The notes under the pieces: generated by a model | Databases searched by the model: none | Seen by the model: the letters and a program-made list of their open reading frames with translations, nothing else | What the model was told of the DNA's origin: nothing | Part shown: piece after piece, positions 1 through 8,512 of the stretch | Layout: each line of letters starts with the position of its first letter | Numbering within the stretch: the stretch's first letter is position 1 | Position numbers and translations under genes: made by a program | NCBI GenBank assembly: GCA_038131695.1 | Contig: JAYPQA010000031.1 | Span: 1 to 64,000 of the forward strand | DNA: 64,000 nucleotides | Direction of reading: 5' to 3' | Source of the DNA: JADHLK01 sp038131695 | Lineage (GTDB): Bacteria; Pseudomonadota; Alphaproteobacteria; Puniceispirillales; Puniceispirillaceae

Positions 1-1402
1 TGAGGATTTTGCCGCGCAAGGGCAGCACCGCCTGGGTGGCCCGGTTACGGGCAGATTTGGCCGATCCACCTGCTGAATCCCCCTCCACCAGAAACAGCTC
101 GGTCTGGTCCAGATCGGTGCTGGTGCAATCCGCCAGCTTGCCGGGCAGGCGCAGCTTGCGGGTGGCGCTCTTGCGCTGGACTTCCTTTTCCTTGCGGCGG
201 CGCTTGCGCTCGCTCATCCGCTCAATCGCAGCCTCCAGCAGCCAGTTGGCCCGCTCCGGTTCCGAAGACAGCCAGAGGTCAAACCGGTCGCGCACCGCCG
301 CTTCGGTCTGGCGCGTCGCCTCTGCTGAGACCAGCCGGTCCTTGGTCTGGCCCTGAAATTGCGGATCGCGCAGGAAAACCGACAGGATACCGGCACTGCC
401 GGCCAGAATATCCTCAGCTGTCAGCTCAGCGGCCCGCTTGTTACCGGCCAGCTCTCCCCAGGCGCGCATCCCGCGCGTGATCGCCTGGCGAAAGCCGTTC
501 TCATGCGTGCCGCCGGACGGGGTCGGAACGATATTGCAATAGGAGCGGAAAAACCCGTCCTCGCCCGGCCCCAGCCAGGTCAGCGCCCATTCAAACTTCT
601 GCCCCTCCAGCTCGGCCCGGTCGGCAAACGGCTGGCTGGTCATCAGCGCCATCCCCTCTGTTGCAGAGCTGAGGAAATCGCGCAGCCCGTCCGGATAGCA
701 CAGGGTTTCCTCAGCCGGCACGCTGTCCTGTCCGGCCAGCAAATCGGGCGCACACCGCCAGCGAATCTCAACCCCGGCAAACAGATAGGCCTTGGAGCGG
801 ATCATGGCAAACAGGGTGGCTGGCTTGAAGCGGCAGCCCTCGCCAAAAATCTGGTCATCTGGGGTAAAGCTGACCGAGGTGCCGCGCCGGTTTGGCGCCG
901 GGCCCAGCTCAGCCAGCGGGGCGGCCGGTGTGCCGCGCTGGAATTGCTGGCCATAAAGGGTGCGGCCCCGCGCCACCTCTACCCGCATATCAGAAGACAG
1001 CGCATTCACCACCGAGGCCCCGACCCCATGCAGCCCGCCGGATGTCTGATAGGCCTTGCCGGAGAATTTGCCGCCTGCGTGCAGCGTTGTCAAAATCACT
1101 TCCAGCGCCGATTTTTTCGGAAATTTGGGATGCGGATCAGTCGGAATGCCGCGGCCATTATCGCGGATGGTCAGCCGGTTGGCCGCCTCCAGATGCACCT
1201 CAATGCGGCTGGCATGGCCGGCCACCACCTCATCCATCGCATTATCCAGAATTTCCGCCGCCAGATGATGCAAGGCCCGCTCATCCGTGCCGCCAATATA
1301 CATCCCCGGGCGATGGCGCACCGGCTCCAGCCCCTCCAGAACCTCTATCTGGCTGGCATCATAGTCGGTTGCGGGCGCACTATTTCCAAACAGGTCAGAC
1401 AT
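1..1402 (-). CDS. parE: DNA topoisomerase IV subunit B (ParE), 3' end outside window
   Basis: ATPase subunit of topoisomerase IV, which with ParC unlinks daughter chromosomes. Read on the minus strand from ATG at 1402, the frame stays open to the window edge, so the last part of the gene is missing. Near the N-terminus are the GHKL ATPase features RPGMYIGGTDERALHH, EILDNAMDE and QTSGGLHGVGASVVNAL. At the truncated end is the TOPRIM motif LFLVEGDSAGGSAKSARNR followed by PLRGKIL. The spelling GGTDERALHHL and the SAKSARNR stretch favour ParE over GyrB. The upstream region carries an 18-bp tandem repeat. No frameshift was seen in this part. Certain as a type IIA topoisomerase B subunit, very likely ParE. 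Confidence 0.93.
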   Translation of the reverse strand, partial: MSDLFGNSAPATDYDASQIEVLEGLEPVRHRPGMYIGGTDERALHHLAAEILDNAMDEVVAGHASRIEVHLEAANRLTIRDNGRGIPTDPHPKFPKKSALEVILTTLHAGGKFSGKAYQTSGGLHGVGASVVNALSSDMRVEVARGRTLYGQQFQRGTPAAPLAELGPAPNRRGTSVSFTPDDQIFGEGCRFKPATLFAMIRSKAYLFAGVEIRWRCAPDLLAGQDSVPAEETLCYPDGLRDFLSSATEGMALMTSQPFADRAELEGQKFEWALTWLGPGEDGFFRSYCNIVPTPSGGTHENGFRQAITRGMRAWGELAGNKRAAELTAEDILAGSAGILSVFLRDPQFQGQTKDRLVSAEATRQTEAAVRDRFDLWLSSEPERANWLLEAAIERMSERKRRRKEKEVQRKSATRKLRLPGKLADCTSTDLDQTELFLVEGDSAGGSAKSARNRATQAVLPLRGKIL

Positions 1403-1444
1403 GGGTGAACATTCTTCTCGCAGCTTTGCAGTATACCAGCCCTG

Positions 1445-1534
1445 GGTGAAACAGACTGTCCCGGTGAGTTGGGCCATCCCGGTGAAACAGACCATCCCGG
1501 TGAAACAGGCCGTCCCGGTGAAACAGACCATCCC
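1445..1534. repeat. 18-bp minisatellite, five copies, upstream of parE
   Basis: Five head-to-tail 18-bp units start at 1445, 1463, 1481, 1499 and 1517; a sixth partial copy begins at 1535. The consensus is GGTGAAACAGACCATCCC; units 3 and 5 are identical and the others differ at a few positions. The array starts 43 bp upstream of the parE start codon, so it lies in the leader or promoter region of parE. Open frames cross it on both strands as collagen-like hexapeptides, but none resembles a gene. Confidence 0.9.
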
Positions 1535-1636
1535 GGTGAGACGGGCGGGGTGAAAGGGGGCCGCGCCTCCGGGACGCATACGCCCCCTGTTTGCCATATT
1601 TTGCGGCGCAAGAAAAGGGCAGATACGATATGTGGG

Positions 1637-1917
1637 CTATTCAAACAAATCTGCATGACTGCCTGTGGCAATCAAAACCAGCCTTGTCTCGTCCATTTGA
1701 TAGATAAGCAGCCAATCCGGTTCCAGATGACATTCCCAGCAAGGATGCCAACGGCCTTTCAGCCTGTGCGGGCGTGCCTTCGGGGGAGGGGAGCGTGCCG
1801 GGCGATTGAGGTTATTATGGCCTCAATTTTCTTGAGGTCTTTGCCGCGCTTTTTGGCCTGTTTCAGCTGTCTTTTAAACAGATTGGTTGAGCTGATAGTG
1901 AGGTGCGGCCTGCTCAA
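1637..1917 (-). CDS. YafQ-type mRNA interferase toxin, frameshifted
   Basis: RelE-superfamily toxin of the YafQ type, a ribosome-dependent endoribonuclease partnered by the DinJ/RelB-like antitoxin directly upstream. It would start at TTG 1917, overlapping the antitoxin stop. The first frame gives ISSTNLFKRQLKQAKKRGKD and stops after ARTG. The C-terminal half, HRLKGRWHPCWECHLEPDW...TGSHADLFE, lies in another frame and ends at a TAG at 1639-1637. One extra C in the run opposite 1782-1786 would restore one reading frame of about 93 residues. The residues matching YafQ His50, His63, Asp67 and His87 are all present, so only the indel disables it. It may be an inactivated toxin or a sequencing error. 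Confidence 0.8.
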
Positions 1918-2189
1918 TTTTTTCCCAGGACCTCCTTGAACAGGCTTTGGGTGTCCGGGTAATGACTCAGCTTTTCCAGATTTTGTGCATCCTCCATGGC
2001 TGCCTGAAGGTCTGCATTGGGGGTTCTGGGCAGTTTCAGATCAAAGGGCATACCGCGATGATGGATAATCTGATGATAGAATATTGACAGAGCCTGCGAC
2101 GGCTTGATGCCCAGTTCATGGAGGATGGCATCTCCCTGTTCCTTAACCCTGCTGTCAATGCGGGCGGAGAATATGGCATCTTTGGACAT
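1914..2189 (-). CDS. RelB/DinJ-family antitoxin
   Basis: Antitoxin of a type II pair, expected to bind the YafQ-like toxin and repress its own promoter. About 91 residues from ATG 2189. This start is chosen because AGGTG lies a few bases upstream; an in-frame ATG at 2216 has no such site. The N-terminus KDAIFSARIDSRVKEQGDAI is a typical ribbon-helix-helix strand and helix, followed by the family signature ALSIFYHQIIHHRGMPFDLK. The stop overlaps the TTG start of the toxin, indicating translational coupling. The AT-rich segment at 2217-2270 is the probable promoter and operator. Family assignment is firm; the cognate partner is inferred from adjacency. Confidence 0.88.
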   Translation of the reverse strand: MSKDAIFSARIDSRVKEQGDAILHELGIKPSQALSIFYHQIIHHRGMPFDLKLPRTPNADLQAAMEDAQNLEKLSHYPDTQSLFKEVLGKN

Positions 2190-2310
2190 GGTTTCACCTG
2201 CTAATATAAAACTCATTTTGTGTAATTTTATGTTTCAAATGTAATAATTTGTCTATACAAAATTTATGAATGGCCGCATTGCTTATGGACAGCCCCCTAA
2301 AAAACCCCAT

Positions 2311-2339
2311 AAAAAACCCCGGCTGTTTTCCAGCCGGGG
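2311..2339 (-). terminator. Rho-independent terminator of glnA
   Basis: A perfect 9-bp stem CCCCGGCTG / CAGCCGGGG (2317-2325 with 2331-2339) and a 5-base loop are followed, on the minus strand, by a run of six T (opposite 2311-2316). It lies 71 bp downstream of the glnA stop. The A-rich flank aaaaccccataaaaaaccc resembles the flank of the terminator at 42943-42976. Confidence 0.9.
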
Positions 2340-2409
2340 CGGTATTTTGTTTGCCTGATTTGACCCAGCCATTGGCCCGGATATGCAGTCCGGGCCGGCC
2401 GGCAAAGTA

Positions 2410-3819
2410 TCAGGAAGAATAATACATCTGGAATTCCACCGGCGCGGGTGTGTGCTCCAGATTAATCACCTCTTCCATCTTCAGCTCAATATAGGCATCG
2501 ATTTGATCATCGGTGAAGACATTGCCCTCGGTCAGGAAGGCGCGGTCAGCATTCAGGCTGTCCAGTGCCTCACGCAGCGAGCCGCAGACAGTCGGGATTT
2601 GCGCCAGCTCTTCGGCCGGCAAATCATACAAATCCTTGTCCATTGCATCGCCCGGGTGCAGCTTGTTCTTGATCCCGTCAAGGCCTGCCATCAGCATGGC
2701 GGAGAAGGCCAGATACGGGTTCGCGGTCGCATCCGGGAACCGCACCTCAACACGCTTGCCCTTGGGGCTGGTCACATGCGGAATCCGGCAAGAGGCTGAG
2801 CGGTTACGCGCTGAATAGGCCAGCAGAACCGGAGCCTCATAGCCCGGGATCAGGCGCTTGTAGCTGTTGGTGGACGGGTTGGTAAAGGCGTTCAGCGCCT
2901 TGGCGTGCTTGATAATCCCGCCAATATAGAACAGCGCATTTTCCGACAAATCTGCATAACCATTGCCGGCAAAAAGCGGCTTGTCATCACGCCAGAGCGA
3001 CTGGTGCACATGCATTCCAGAGCCATTATCGCCGGCAATCGGCTTCGGCATGAAGGTCGCTGACAACCCATAGGCATGGGCCACCTGCTGAACGGTATAT
3101 TTATAAAGCTGCAGATTGTCAGCTGTCTCAATCAGCGTGCCGAACATCATGCCCAGCTCATGCTGGGACGGGGCCACCTCATGGTGATGCTTTTCAACCG
3201 GCACACCCATATCAGCCATGACCGAGGTCATCTCAGAGCGGATATCCTGGCCGGAATCAACCGGCGGCACCGGAAAATAGCCGCCCTTGACACCCGGGCG
3301 ATGGCCCAGATTACCTTCTTCATAGGCGCGGTTGGAGTTATAGGGGCCTTCCACGGAATCCAGCTCATAAGAGCCGCGATTCATCGCCACATCAATTTTG
3401 ACATCCTCAAACAAGAAGAATTCTGCTTCCGGGCCAAAAAAGGCGGTATCGGCAAAGCCCGCCCCGGCCATGTGGGCCAGTGCAGCCTTGGCAGTGGAGC
3501 GGGGATCCCGGCTATAGGGCTCTCCGGTGGAGGGCTCCAGCACATCGCAGAACAGCGCCAGGGTCGGCTGGGCAAAGAACGGGTCAATATAGGCCCGATA
3601 CAGGTCCGGCATCAGGCACATATCGGATTCATTGATCGCCTTCCAGCCCGCAATGGAGGAGCCGTCAAACATGAAACCCTCGCTCAGGGCGTCTTCGTCA
3701 ATCGTGTTAATATGCTGGGTCAAATGCTGCATCTTGCCGCGCGGGTCGGTAAAGCGCAGGTCAACATAAGCAACATCATGCTCCTTAATCATATCCAGAA
3801 TTTTCTTTACATCTGACAT
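2410..3819 (-). CDS. glnA: Type I glutamine synthetase
   Basis: Makes glutamine from glutamate, ammonia and ATP. 469 residues, the normal length for the dodecameric GSI-beta enzyme. The start MSDVKKILDMI, the active-site loop MFDGSSIAGW, EKHHHEVAPSQHELG and GSGMHVHQS are all present. Near the C-terminus DKDLYDLPAEE contains the tyrosine that GlnE adenylylates, so activity control by adenylylation is expected. It lies downstream of glnB on the same strand with a gap of 115 bp, the usual alphaproteobacterial glnB-glnA pair, and ends at a strong terminator. No frame defects. Confidence 0.98.
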   Translation of the reverse strand: MSDVKKILDMIKEHDVAYVDLRFTDPRGKMQHLTQHINTIDEDALSEGFMFDGSSIAGWKAINESDMCLMPDLYRAYIDPFFAQPTLALFCDVLEPSTGEPYSRDPRSTAKAALAHMAGAGFADTAFFGPEAEFFLFEDVKIDVAMNRGSYELDSVEGPYNSNRAYEEGNLGHRPGVKGGYFPVPPVDSGQDIRSEMTSVMADMGVPVEKHHHEVAPSQHELGMMFGTLIETADNLQLYKYTVQQVAHAYGLSATFMPKPIAGDNGSGMHVHQSLWRDDKPLFAGNGYADLSENALFYIGGIIKHAKALNAFTNPSTNSYKRLIPGYEAPVLLAYSARNRSASCRIPHVTSPKGKRVEVRFPDATANPYLAFSAMLMAGLDGIKNKLHPGDAMDKDLYDLPAEELAQIPTVCGSLREALDSLNADRAFLTEGNVFTDDQIDAYIELKMEEVINLEHTPAPVEFQMYYSS

Positions 3820-3934
3820 GGGTGCTTATCCTTTCTTGTCAGTTTGGGTTCAGCTGGTTCACCGTGAGCCTTTTGCCCGGAACCGGCAGTTTTTTTCCGG
3901 CCATCCCTTCGGACAGCCAGCCCTGCCAGCCGGG

Positions 3935-4273
3935 TCAGATGGCTTCTGCCCCCCGCTCACCGGTGCGAATTCTGATAGCCTCGTCAATGGTAGAGATGAA
4001 AATCTTGCCATCCCCAATGCGGCCTGTCTGGGCGGCATTCTGGATAGCCTCGACAACGGCATCACTCATGCCATCCTCGATAATCACCTCAATTTTCACT
4101 TTCGGCAGGAAGTCAACAACATATTCAGCCCCGCGATAGAGTTCGGTATGGCCTTTCTGGCGTCCAAACCCCTTTGCTTCCAGAACGGTAATGCCCTGAA
4201 TGCCGACTTCATGCAGCGCTTCTTTCACCTCATCCAATTTGAATGGCTTGATGATCGCCTCAATCTTTTTCAT
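3935..4273 (-). CDS. glnB: Nitrogen regulatory protein PII
   Basis: Trimeric signal protein that senses 2-oxoglutarate, ATP/ADP and, through uridylylation, glutamine. 112 residues from ATG 4273 (MKKIEAIIKPFKLDEVKEAL); the upstream in-frame ATG at 4321 adds a tail the family lacks. The T-loop GHTELYRGAEYVVDFLPK carries the uridylylated tyrosine (Tyr51), and the C-loop GDGKIFISTIDEAIRIRTGE is intact. GlnB is preferred over GlnK because it precedes glnA and no amtB is nearby. Likely co-transcribed with glnA and controlled by nitrogen status; I did not identify an NtrC or sigma-54 site with confidence. Confidence 0.96.
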   Translation of the reverse strand: MKKIEAIIKPFKLDEVKEALHEVGIQGITVLEAKGFGRQKGHTELYRGAEYVVDFLPKVKIEVIIEDGMSDAVVEAIQNAAQTGRIGDGKIFISTIDEAIRIRTGERGAEAI

Positions 4274-4424
4274 GGTTGCTCCTTGCGTGTTTGTGAGCAT
4301 CAATGCAAGCATCTGGCCCATCCGAGTCAGATTTGCCCTCTGTCACTACGCGATTTGGGGGCGGGGGACAGGTCACAAAAAGGCAAGGCGGAGTTTTTCA
4401 GCAAAAATGCCTAAATATTATGCA

Positions 4425-4500
4425 AACCCGATCTGACCCGATCTGAACCCGATCCAACCCGATCCAAAGCGTTCTAAAACCCGATCCAAGCGATCTGGCT
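4425..4500. repeat. Degenerate 10-11 bp tandem repeat (ACCCGATCYR)
   Basis: Several imperfect copies of ACCCGATCTGA or ACCCGATCCA run head to tail, then decay into related CGATCTGG and AATCTGGC pieces toward 4520. The array fills the gap between the glnB leader and the end of the aminotransferase gene. It is non-coding in any plausible frame. The rest of 4274-4424 would hold the glnB promoter, which I could not define. Confidence 0.7.
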
Positions 4501-4522
4501 TCAATCTGGCTTTAATCCAGTC

Positions 4523-5693
4523 TTAATCCAGCTGGGCGACCATCGCAGCCAGGCGTGTGCAGGCGGTTTCAATCGCCGCATCAGAGCTGGCCGAGGAGAG
4601 GCGCAAAAACCCTTCTCCCATTTGGCCAAAGGCGGTGCCCGCCACGCTGGCCACGCCATGCTCTTCCAGCAGCTGGTCTTGAAACGCCTCAGAGGCAAGG
4701 CCGGTCCGGCTGATATTGGCAAAGGCATAAAACGCCCCTTTCGGAGCCTGGCAGCTGATCCGGTCAATAGCGTTCAGCCGCCTGGTTATCAGCTCCGCCC
4801 GGCGGGCAAAAGTCTGGCGCATCTCATCCACTGCGGCCTGATCACCGGTGGTCGCGGCCAGCGCGGCATATTGGGCCGCCGCATTGACACAGGAATGAAT
4901 ATTGATGGCCAGCCGGTCCGCATAGTCAAAGAGCGGGCGCGGCCAGAGCGCATAGCCAATCCGCCAGCCAGTCATCGCATAGCTTTTCGACCAGCCATTC
5001 AGCAAAATCAGCCGATCCGCCATTTCCGGCCAGCTGAGAAGCGAGCTGTGCTGGCCCGAAAAAACAAGCCGGTCATAAATCTCATCAGATAAAAGCATTA
5101 CTTCAGAAAAATCACCCAAACCTCTGACAAGTTTATCTATTTCATCTTTTTCAGTTAGCCCACCCGTGGGGTTGGCCGGGCTGTTTATGATGATCAGGCT
5201 GGTGCGCGGGCTGATCCGTTCCAGCACGCTCTCAGCGGTAAAGGCAAAGCCCTTTTCCTCACTCAGCGGGTAGCAGACCGGCTGCGCCCCGCTATAGGCC
5301 ACGGCAGAGCTGTAAATGGGAAAGCCCGGGTCTGGCAGCATGATCTCGCGCCCCGGCCCGCCCAGCAGCATGGCAGCAAAAAACATCACCGGCTTGGCGC
5401 CCGGCAAAATCTGCACCAGGCCCGGATCAACCGGCTGGCCGGAGCGGTTGGTCAAATCCTCTGCCACGGCTGCGCGCAAATCCGGCAGCCCAGGGGCAGG
5501 GGTATAGCCATGGGGCCCCGTCGCGCAGCGCCTTGACCGCCGCCTCAACAATATGCGGGGGCGTGGGGAAATCCGGCTGGCCAATGCCCAGATTGATGAT
5601 GTCGCGCCCCTCTCTGGCCAGCTGGCCAGCCCGCGCCAGAACGGAAAAGGCGGTCTCAGTGCCGAGCCGCAAGGCAGAAGGATTAAGCTGCAT
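4523..5693 (-). CDS. Class I/II PLP-dependent aminotransferase, one frameshift
   Basis: Fold type I aminotransferase of the aspartate/aromatic group. From ATG 5693 (MQLNPSALRLGTETAFSV) it reads through INLGIGQPDFPTPPHIVEAA, then leaves frame at the GGGGCCCC run at 5512-5519. It resumes as HGYTPAPGLPDLRAAVAEDL and continues cleanly to the stop. Removing one base there restores one protein of about 390 residues. The motifs IIINSPANPTGG, SDEIYDRLVF and the PLP lysine context LNGWSKSYAMTGWRIGYA are present. Substrate cannot be fixed from sequence. It diverges from the tRNA-His promoter. The single homopolymer-type indel suggests a sequencing artefact. Confidence 0.88.
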
Positions 5694-5714
5694 GGTTTTC
5701 TCGCTCAAATAAGG

Positions 5715-5742
5715 TTGACGCAAAAGCCCTTCTCCTTGTAAT
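5715..5742 (+). promoter_or_regulatory. Candidate sigma-70 promoter for the tRNA-His/tRNA-Leu genes
   Basis: TTGACG (5715-5720), 16-bp spacer, TGTAAT (5737-5742), 32 bp upstream of tRNA-His. Position, orientation and near-consensus boxes support it; no experimental support. Confidence 0.5.
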
Positions 5743-5774
5743 AAACTGCTCAATCTCAGTCTGACAAGATTGAT

Positions 5775-5852
5775 GGCGGGTGTAGCTCAGTTGGTTAGAG
5801 CGCCAGTTTGTGGCACTGGAGGTCGCCGGTTCGAAACCGGTCACTCGCCCCA
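5775..5852 (+). tRNA. tRNA-His (GTG)
   Basis: Complete cloverleaf with anticodon GTG in the stem-loop CCAGTTTGTGGCACTGG. The 7-bp acceptor stem GCGGGTG/CACTCGC is extended by a genome-encoded extra G at -1 (5775) facing C73. That pair is the identity element specific to tRNA-His. CCA is encoded (5850-5852). Confidence 0.97.
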
Positions 5853-5895
5853 CCTTGCTGATACGCTGATACAGAGTTTAAAGAACAAGCCTGAA

Positions 5896-5981
5896 GCGGG
5901 CGTGGCGGAACTGGTAGACGCGCCAGATTTAGGTTCTGGTGTCTTGAGGATGTGGGGGTTCGAGTCCCTCCGCCCGCACCA
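5896..5981 (+). tRNA. tRNA-Leu (TAG)
   Basis: Class II tRNA with a long variable arm; anticodon loop TTTAGGT gives anticodon TAG, reading CUN leucine codons. Acceptor stem GCGGGCG/CGCCCGC, CCA encoded (5979-5981). It lies 43 bp after tRNA-His and 90 bp before tig, so the two tRNAs probably share a transcript. Confidence 0.96.
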
Positions 5982-6071
5982 TAGGCTGGAGAACAGACGC
6001 TGACAAACGGCTCTTTGGCATGACCGCCGGCAGAGCAGAACCCAACCCTTACTGACCCGGACAAAATTCCC

Positions 6072-7584
6072 ATGAAAATCAACGAAGCACGCAATGAAGG
6101 CCTGAGCCGCGATTACGCCATTATTATCAGCGCCGCTGATCTGGACGCGAAAATCAGCGCCAAGCTGACGCAATTATCGACTGAGGTGAAAATGCCCGGC
6201 TTCCGGCCCGGCAAGGTGCCGCTGTCCGTGGTCAAGGCCCGCTTTGGCGATCAGGTAAAAGGGGAAGTTATCCGCGAGGCTCTGGATGAGGGCGCGCGCG
6301 AGGCGATTGAGAAAAATGACCTCAATCTGGCCAGCCAGCCAGCCCTGGACATCACCTCTTATGAGGATGGCAAGGATTTGGAAGCGCTGCTGAAATGCGA
6401 GATCATGCCGGAGATTGCGCTGCCGGATCTGGGCAGTCTGAAGATTGAGCGCCCGCAACTGCCCGCCAATGAGGCGGAGATTGACGAAGCCCTGCAGCGC
6501 ATTGCAGAGGAAAACCGCCCCAGCAACCCGGTGGAAAAGCCGCGCGCGGCCAAAAATGGCGATACGGTGGTGATTGATTTTGTGGGCAAGATTGACGGAA
6601 CAGCCTTTGAGGGCGGGGCCGCAGAAGGCCATCATCTCACCCTTGGGTCGGGCCAGTTCATCCCCGGCTTTGAAGAGGGGCTGATTGGCGTGAAGCCGGG
6701 TGAGCAGCGCGCTGTGCCGGTCTCTTTTCCAGAGGAATATCAGGCCGAGCATCTGGCCGGCAAGGCCGCCATCTTTGATGTGACGGTTAAGGAATTGCGC
6801 GAGCCGGGCGCGGTGGTGCTGGATGATGAGCTGGGCAAAAAGCTGGGTTTTGAAGGGCTGGACGGGCTGCGCGAGGCGGTCAGCCAGCAGCTGAATGGCC
6901 AGCATCAGACAGCCCTGCGCCAGGCGGTGAAGAAAAATATTCTCGATGCGCTGGCCGATCAGGTGGATTTTGGTGCCGCCAACCCTCTATGCCTCTGAAT
7001 ATGACAATGTGGCCCGCTCCATGAACCCGGACGCGCCAGCTGCCCATGATCACGATCATGACCATGACCATGATCACGACCACGACCACGACCATGATCA
7101 TCACCATCCGGCCGCTGATGAGGGGATGGACAAGGCGCAGAAGGCTGAGGCAGAACAGGTGGCCTTGCGGCGTGTGCGTCTGGGGCTGCTGCTGACCGAA
7201 ATTGGCCGCAGCAATGATATTCAGGTGACAGAAGAGGATAATCGGCGCGCGGTGCTGGATCAAGCGCGCCGCTTCCCCGGCCAGGAACAGCAGGTGCTGG
7301 AATATTACCAGCAGAACCCGGAGGCCATGCAGCAGCTGGCCGGGCCTGTCTTTGAGGACAAGGTTATCGATTATATTCTGGAACTGGCTGAGGTGACCGA
7401 CAAGCAGGTCACAGCTGAGGAACTCTATTCAGAAGCGGCCCAGACACCGGCTGCCTCCGGGAAGATGGCCAAAAAAGCGGCCAAGAAGGCAGCCAAAAAA
7501 GCGGCTAAAAAGGCAGATGAGAAAAAGCCAGCTGCCAAAAAAGCCGCGAAAAAAGCGGCCAAAAAGGCGGCTGCCAAGAAATAG
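6072..7584 (+). CDS. tig: Trigger factor with His-Asp-rich insert and Lys/Ala tail, one frameshift
   Basis: Ribosome-bound chaperone and peptidyl-prolyl isomerase. The N-terminal ribosome-binding signature MPGFRPGKVPLSVVKARFG and the FKBP-type PPIase (GDTVVIDFVGKIDGTAFEGG to FDVTVKELREP) are clear. Around 6966-6973 one surplus base breaks the frame; it resumes at VPPTLYASEYDNVARSM. Inside the C-terminal arm, 7045-7107 encodes 21 residues made only of His and Asp (12 His). The protein ends in repeated AKKAAKKAAKK blocks (7467-7581). Total length is about 503 residues against the usual 430-450, and these two low-complexity parts account for the excess. Followed by clpP and clpX as in most bacteria. 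Confidence 0.95.
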
Positions 7585-7744
7585 CCCTTCGGCAAATCCT
7601 CTGGCCTTTCCTCTGGCCTTTTTGCGGGCAAGCCTTGGCAGCAGCCGGGTTTGATCCTAAATAAGAGGGGGCGCAGCGTCTGTGCCTGTGCGGGCCCCCG
7701 CCGCCTTGCCCCCTTTTTTAGCCTTCGTTTTTGGGAGAATTGTA

Positions 7745-8374
7745 ATGCCAGCTGATCTCATGCCTGAACAGGCCGCCCTGGTGCCAATCGTTGTAGAGCA
7801 GACCAGCCGGGGCGAGCGCTCTTATGATATTTACTCCCGCCTGCTCAAAGAGCGGATTATCTTTCTGAATGGGCCGGTTGAGGATCAGATGGCCTCGCTC
7901 ATCTGTGCCCAGCTTTTATTTCTGGAATCAGAAAATCCGAACAAGGATATTTATATGTATATCAACTCGCCGGGCGGGGTGGTGACTTCCGGGCTGGCGA
8001 TTTATGACACGATGGAATATATCCGCCCGCCGGTGGCGACCTTATGTCTGGGCCAGGCGGCCTCCATGGGCTCGCTGCTGCTGACCGCCGGGGCACCGGG
8101 CAAGCGGTTTTGCCTGCCCAATGCGCGCATTATGACGCATCAGCCCTCAGGCGGCTTTCAGGGCCAGGCCACCGATATTGAAATCCATGCCCGCGAGATC
8201 ATCAATCTGCGCGAGCGCTTGAACCGGATTTATGAAAAACATACCGGCAAAACGCTGAAGCAGATTGAGAAAATCATGGATCGCGATACCTTTATGGCGC
8301 CTGAAGAAGCGCTGAAAATGGGCCTGATTGATGAGGTTGTGGATAAGCGTCCGGCCCCGAAAGAGGGCAAGTAG
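7745..8374 (+). CDS. clpP: ATP-dependent Clp protease proteolytic subunit
   Basis: Serine peptidase that forms the 14-mer core of ClpXP and ClpAP. 209 residues from ATG 7745, chosen for the GGGAG site just upstream; an in-frame GTG at 7682 would add a non-homologous tail. Ser107 in GQAASMGS and His132 in MTHQPSGG are the catalytic pair; the Asp lies in the later helix region before DRDTFMAPEEALKMGLID. The N-terminus is normal for an alphaproteobacterial ClpP. Next to clpX in the standard order; intact. Confidence 0.98.
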   Translation: MPADLMPEQAALVPIVVEQTSRGERSYDIYSRLLKERIIFLNGPVEDQMASLICAQLLFLESENPNKDIYMYINSPGGVVTSGLAIYDTMEYIRPPVATLCLGQAASMGSLLLTAGAPGKRFCLPNARIMTHQPSGGFQGQATDIEIHAREIINLRERLNRIYEKHTGKTLKQIEKIMDRDTFMAPEEALKMGLIDEVVDKRPAPKEGK

Positions 8375-8512
8375 CCGCAGGCTGGCACGATAAAAGAGCT
8401 TGTTTGAAAGTCTTTTTTGTAGTGTTCTGTCCCTGTCGGGCCCTTAACGGGCATGAAATTTGAATGGCAAGCTGTTAGCCAAGCGGCAGACAGGCAAGGG
8501 AGCCAAGGCAGG

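Noticed and set aside
1445..1534. CRISPR array
   Set aside because: Direct 18-bp tandem units with no spacers and no cas genes anywhere in the window.
1469..1939. Collagen-like plus-strand ORF (repeated HPGETD) and the matching minus-strand SPGW-rich ORF
   Set aside because: Both are translations of the 18-bp repeat plus, on the plus strand, the complement of the YafQ gene; no homology beyond the repeat.
7467..7581. Repeated AAAAAGCGGCCAAGAAGG-like DNA at the end of tig as a mobile or CRISPR-like repeat
   Set aside because: It is the in-frame Lys-Ala tail of trigger factor; units are degenerate and have no spacers.
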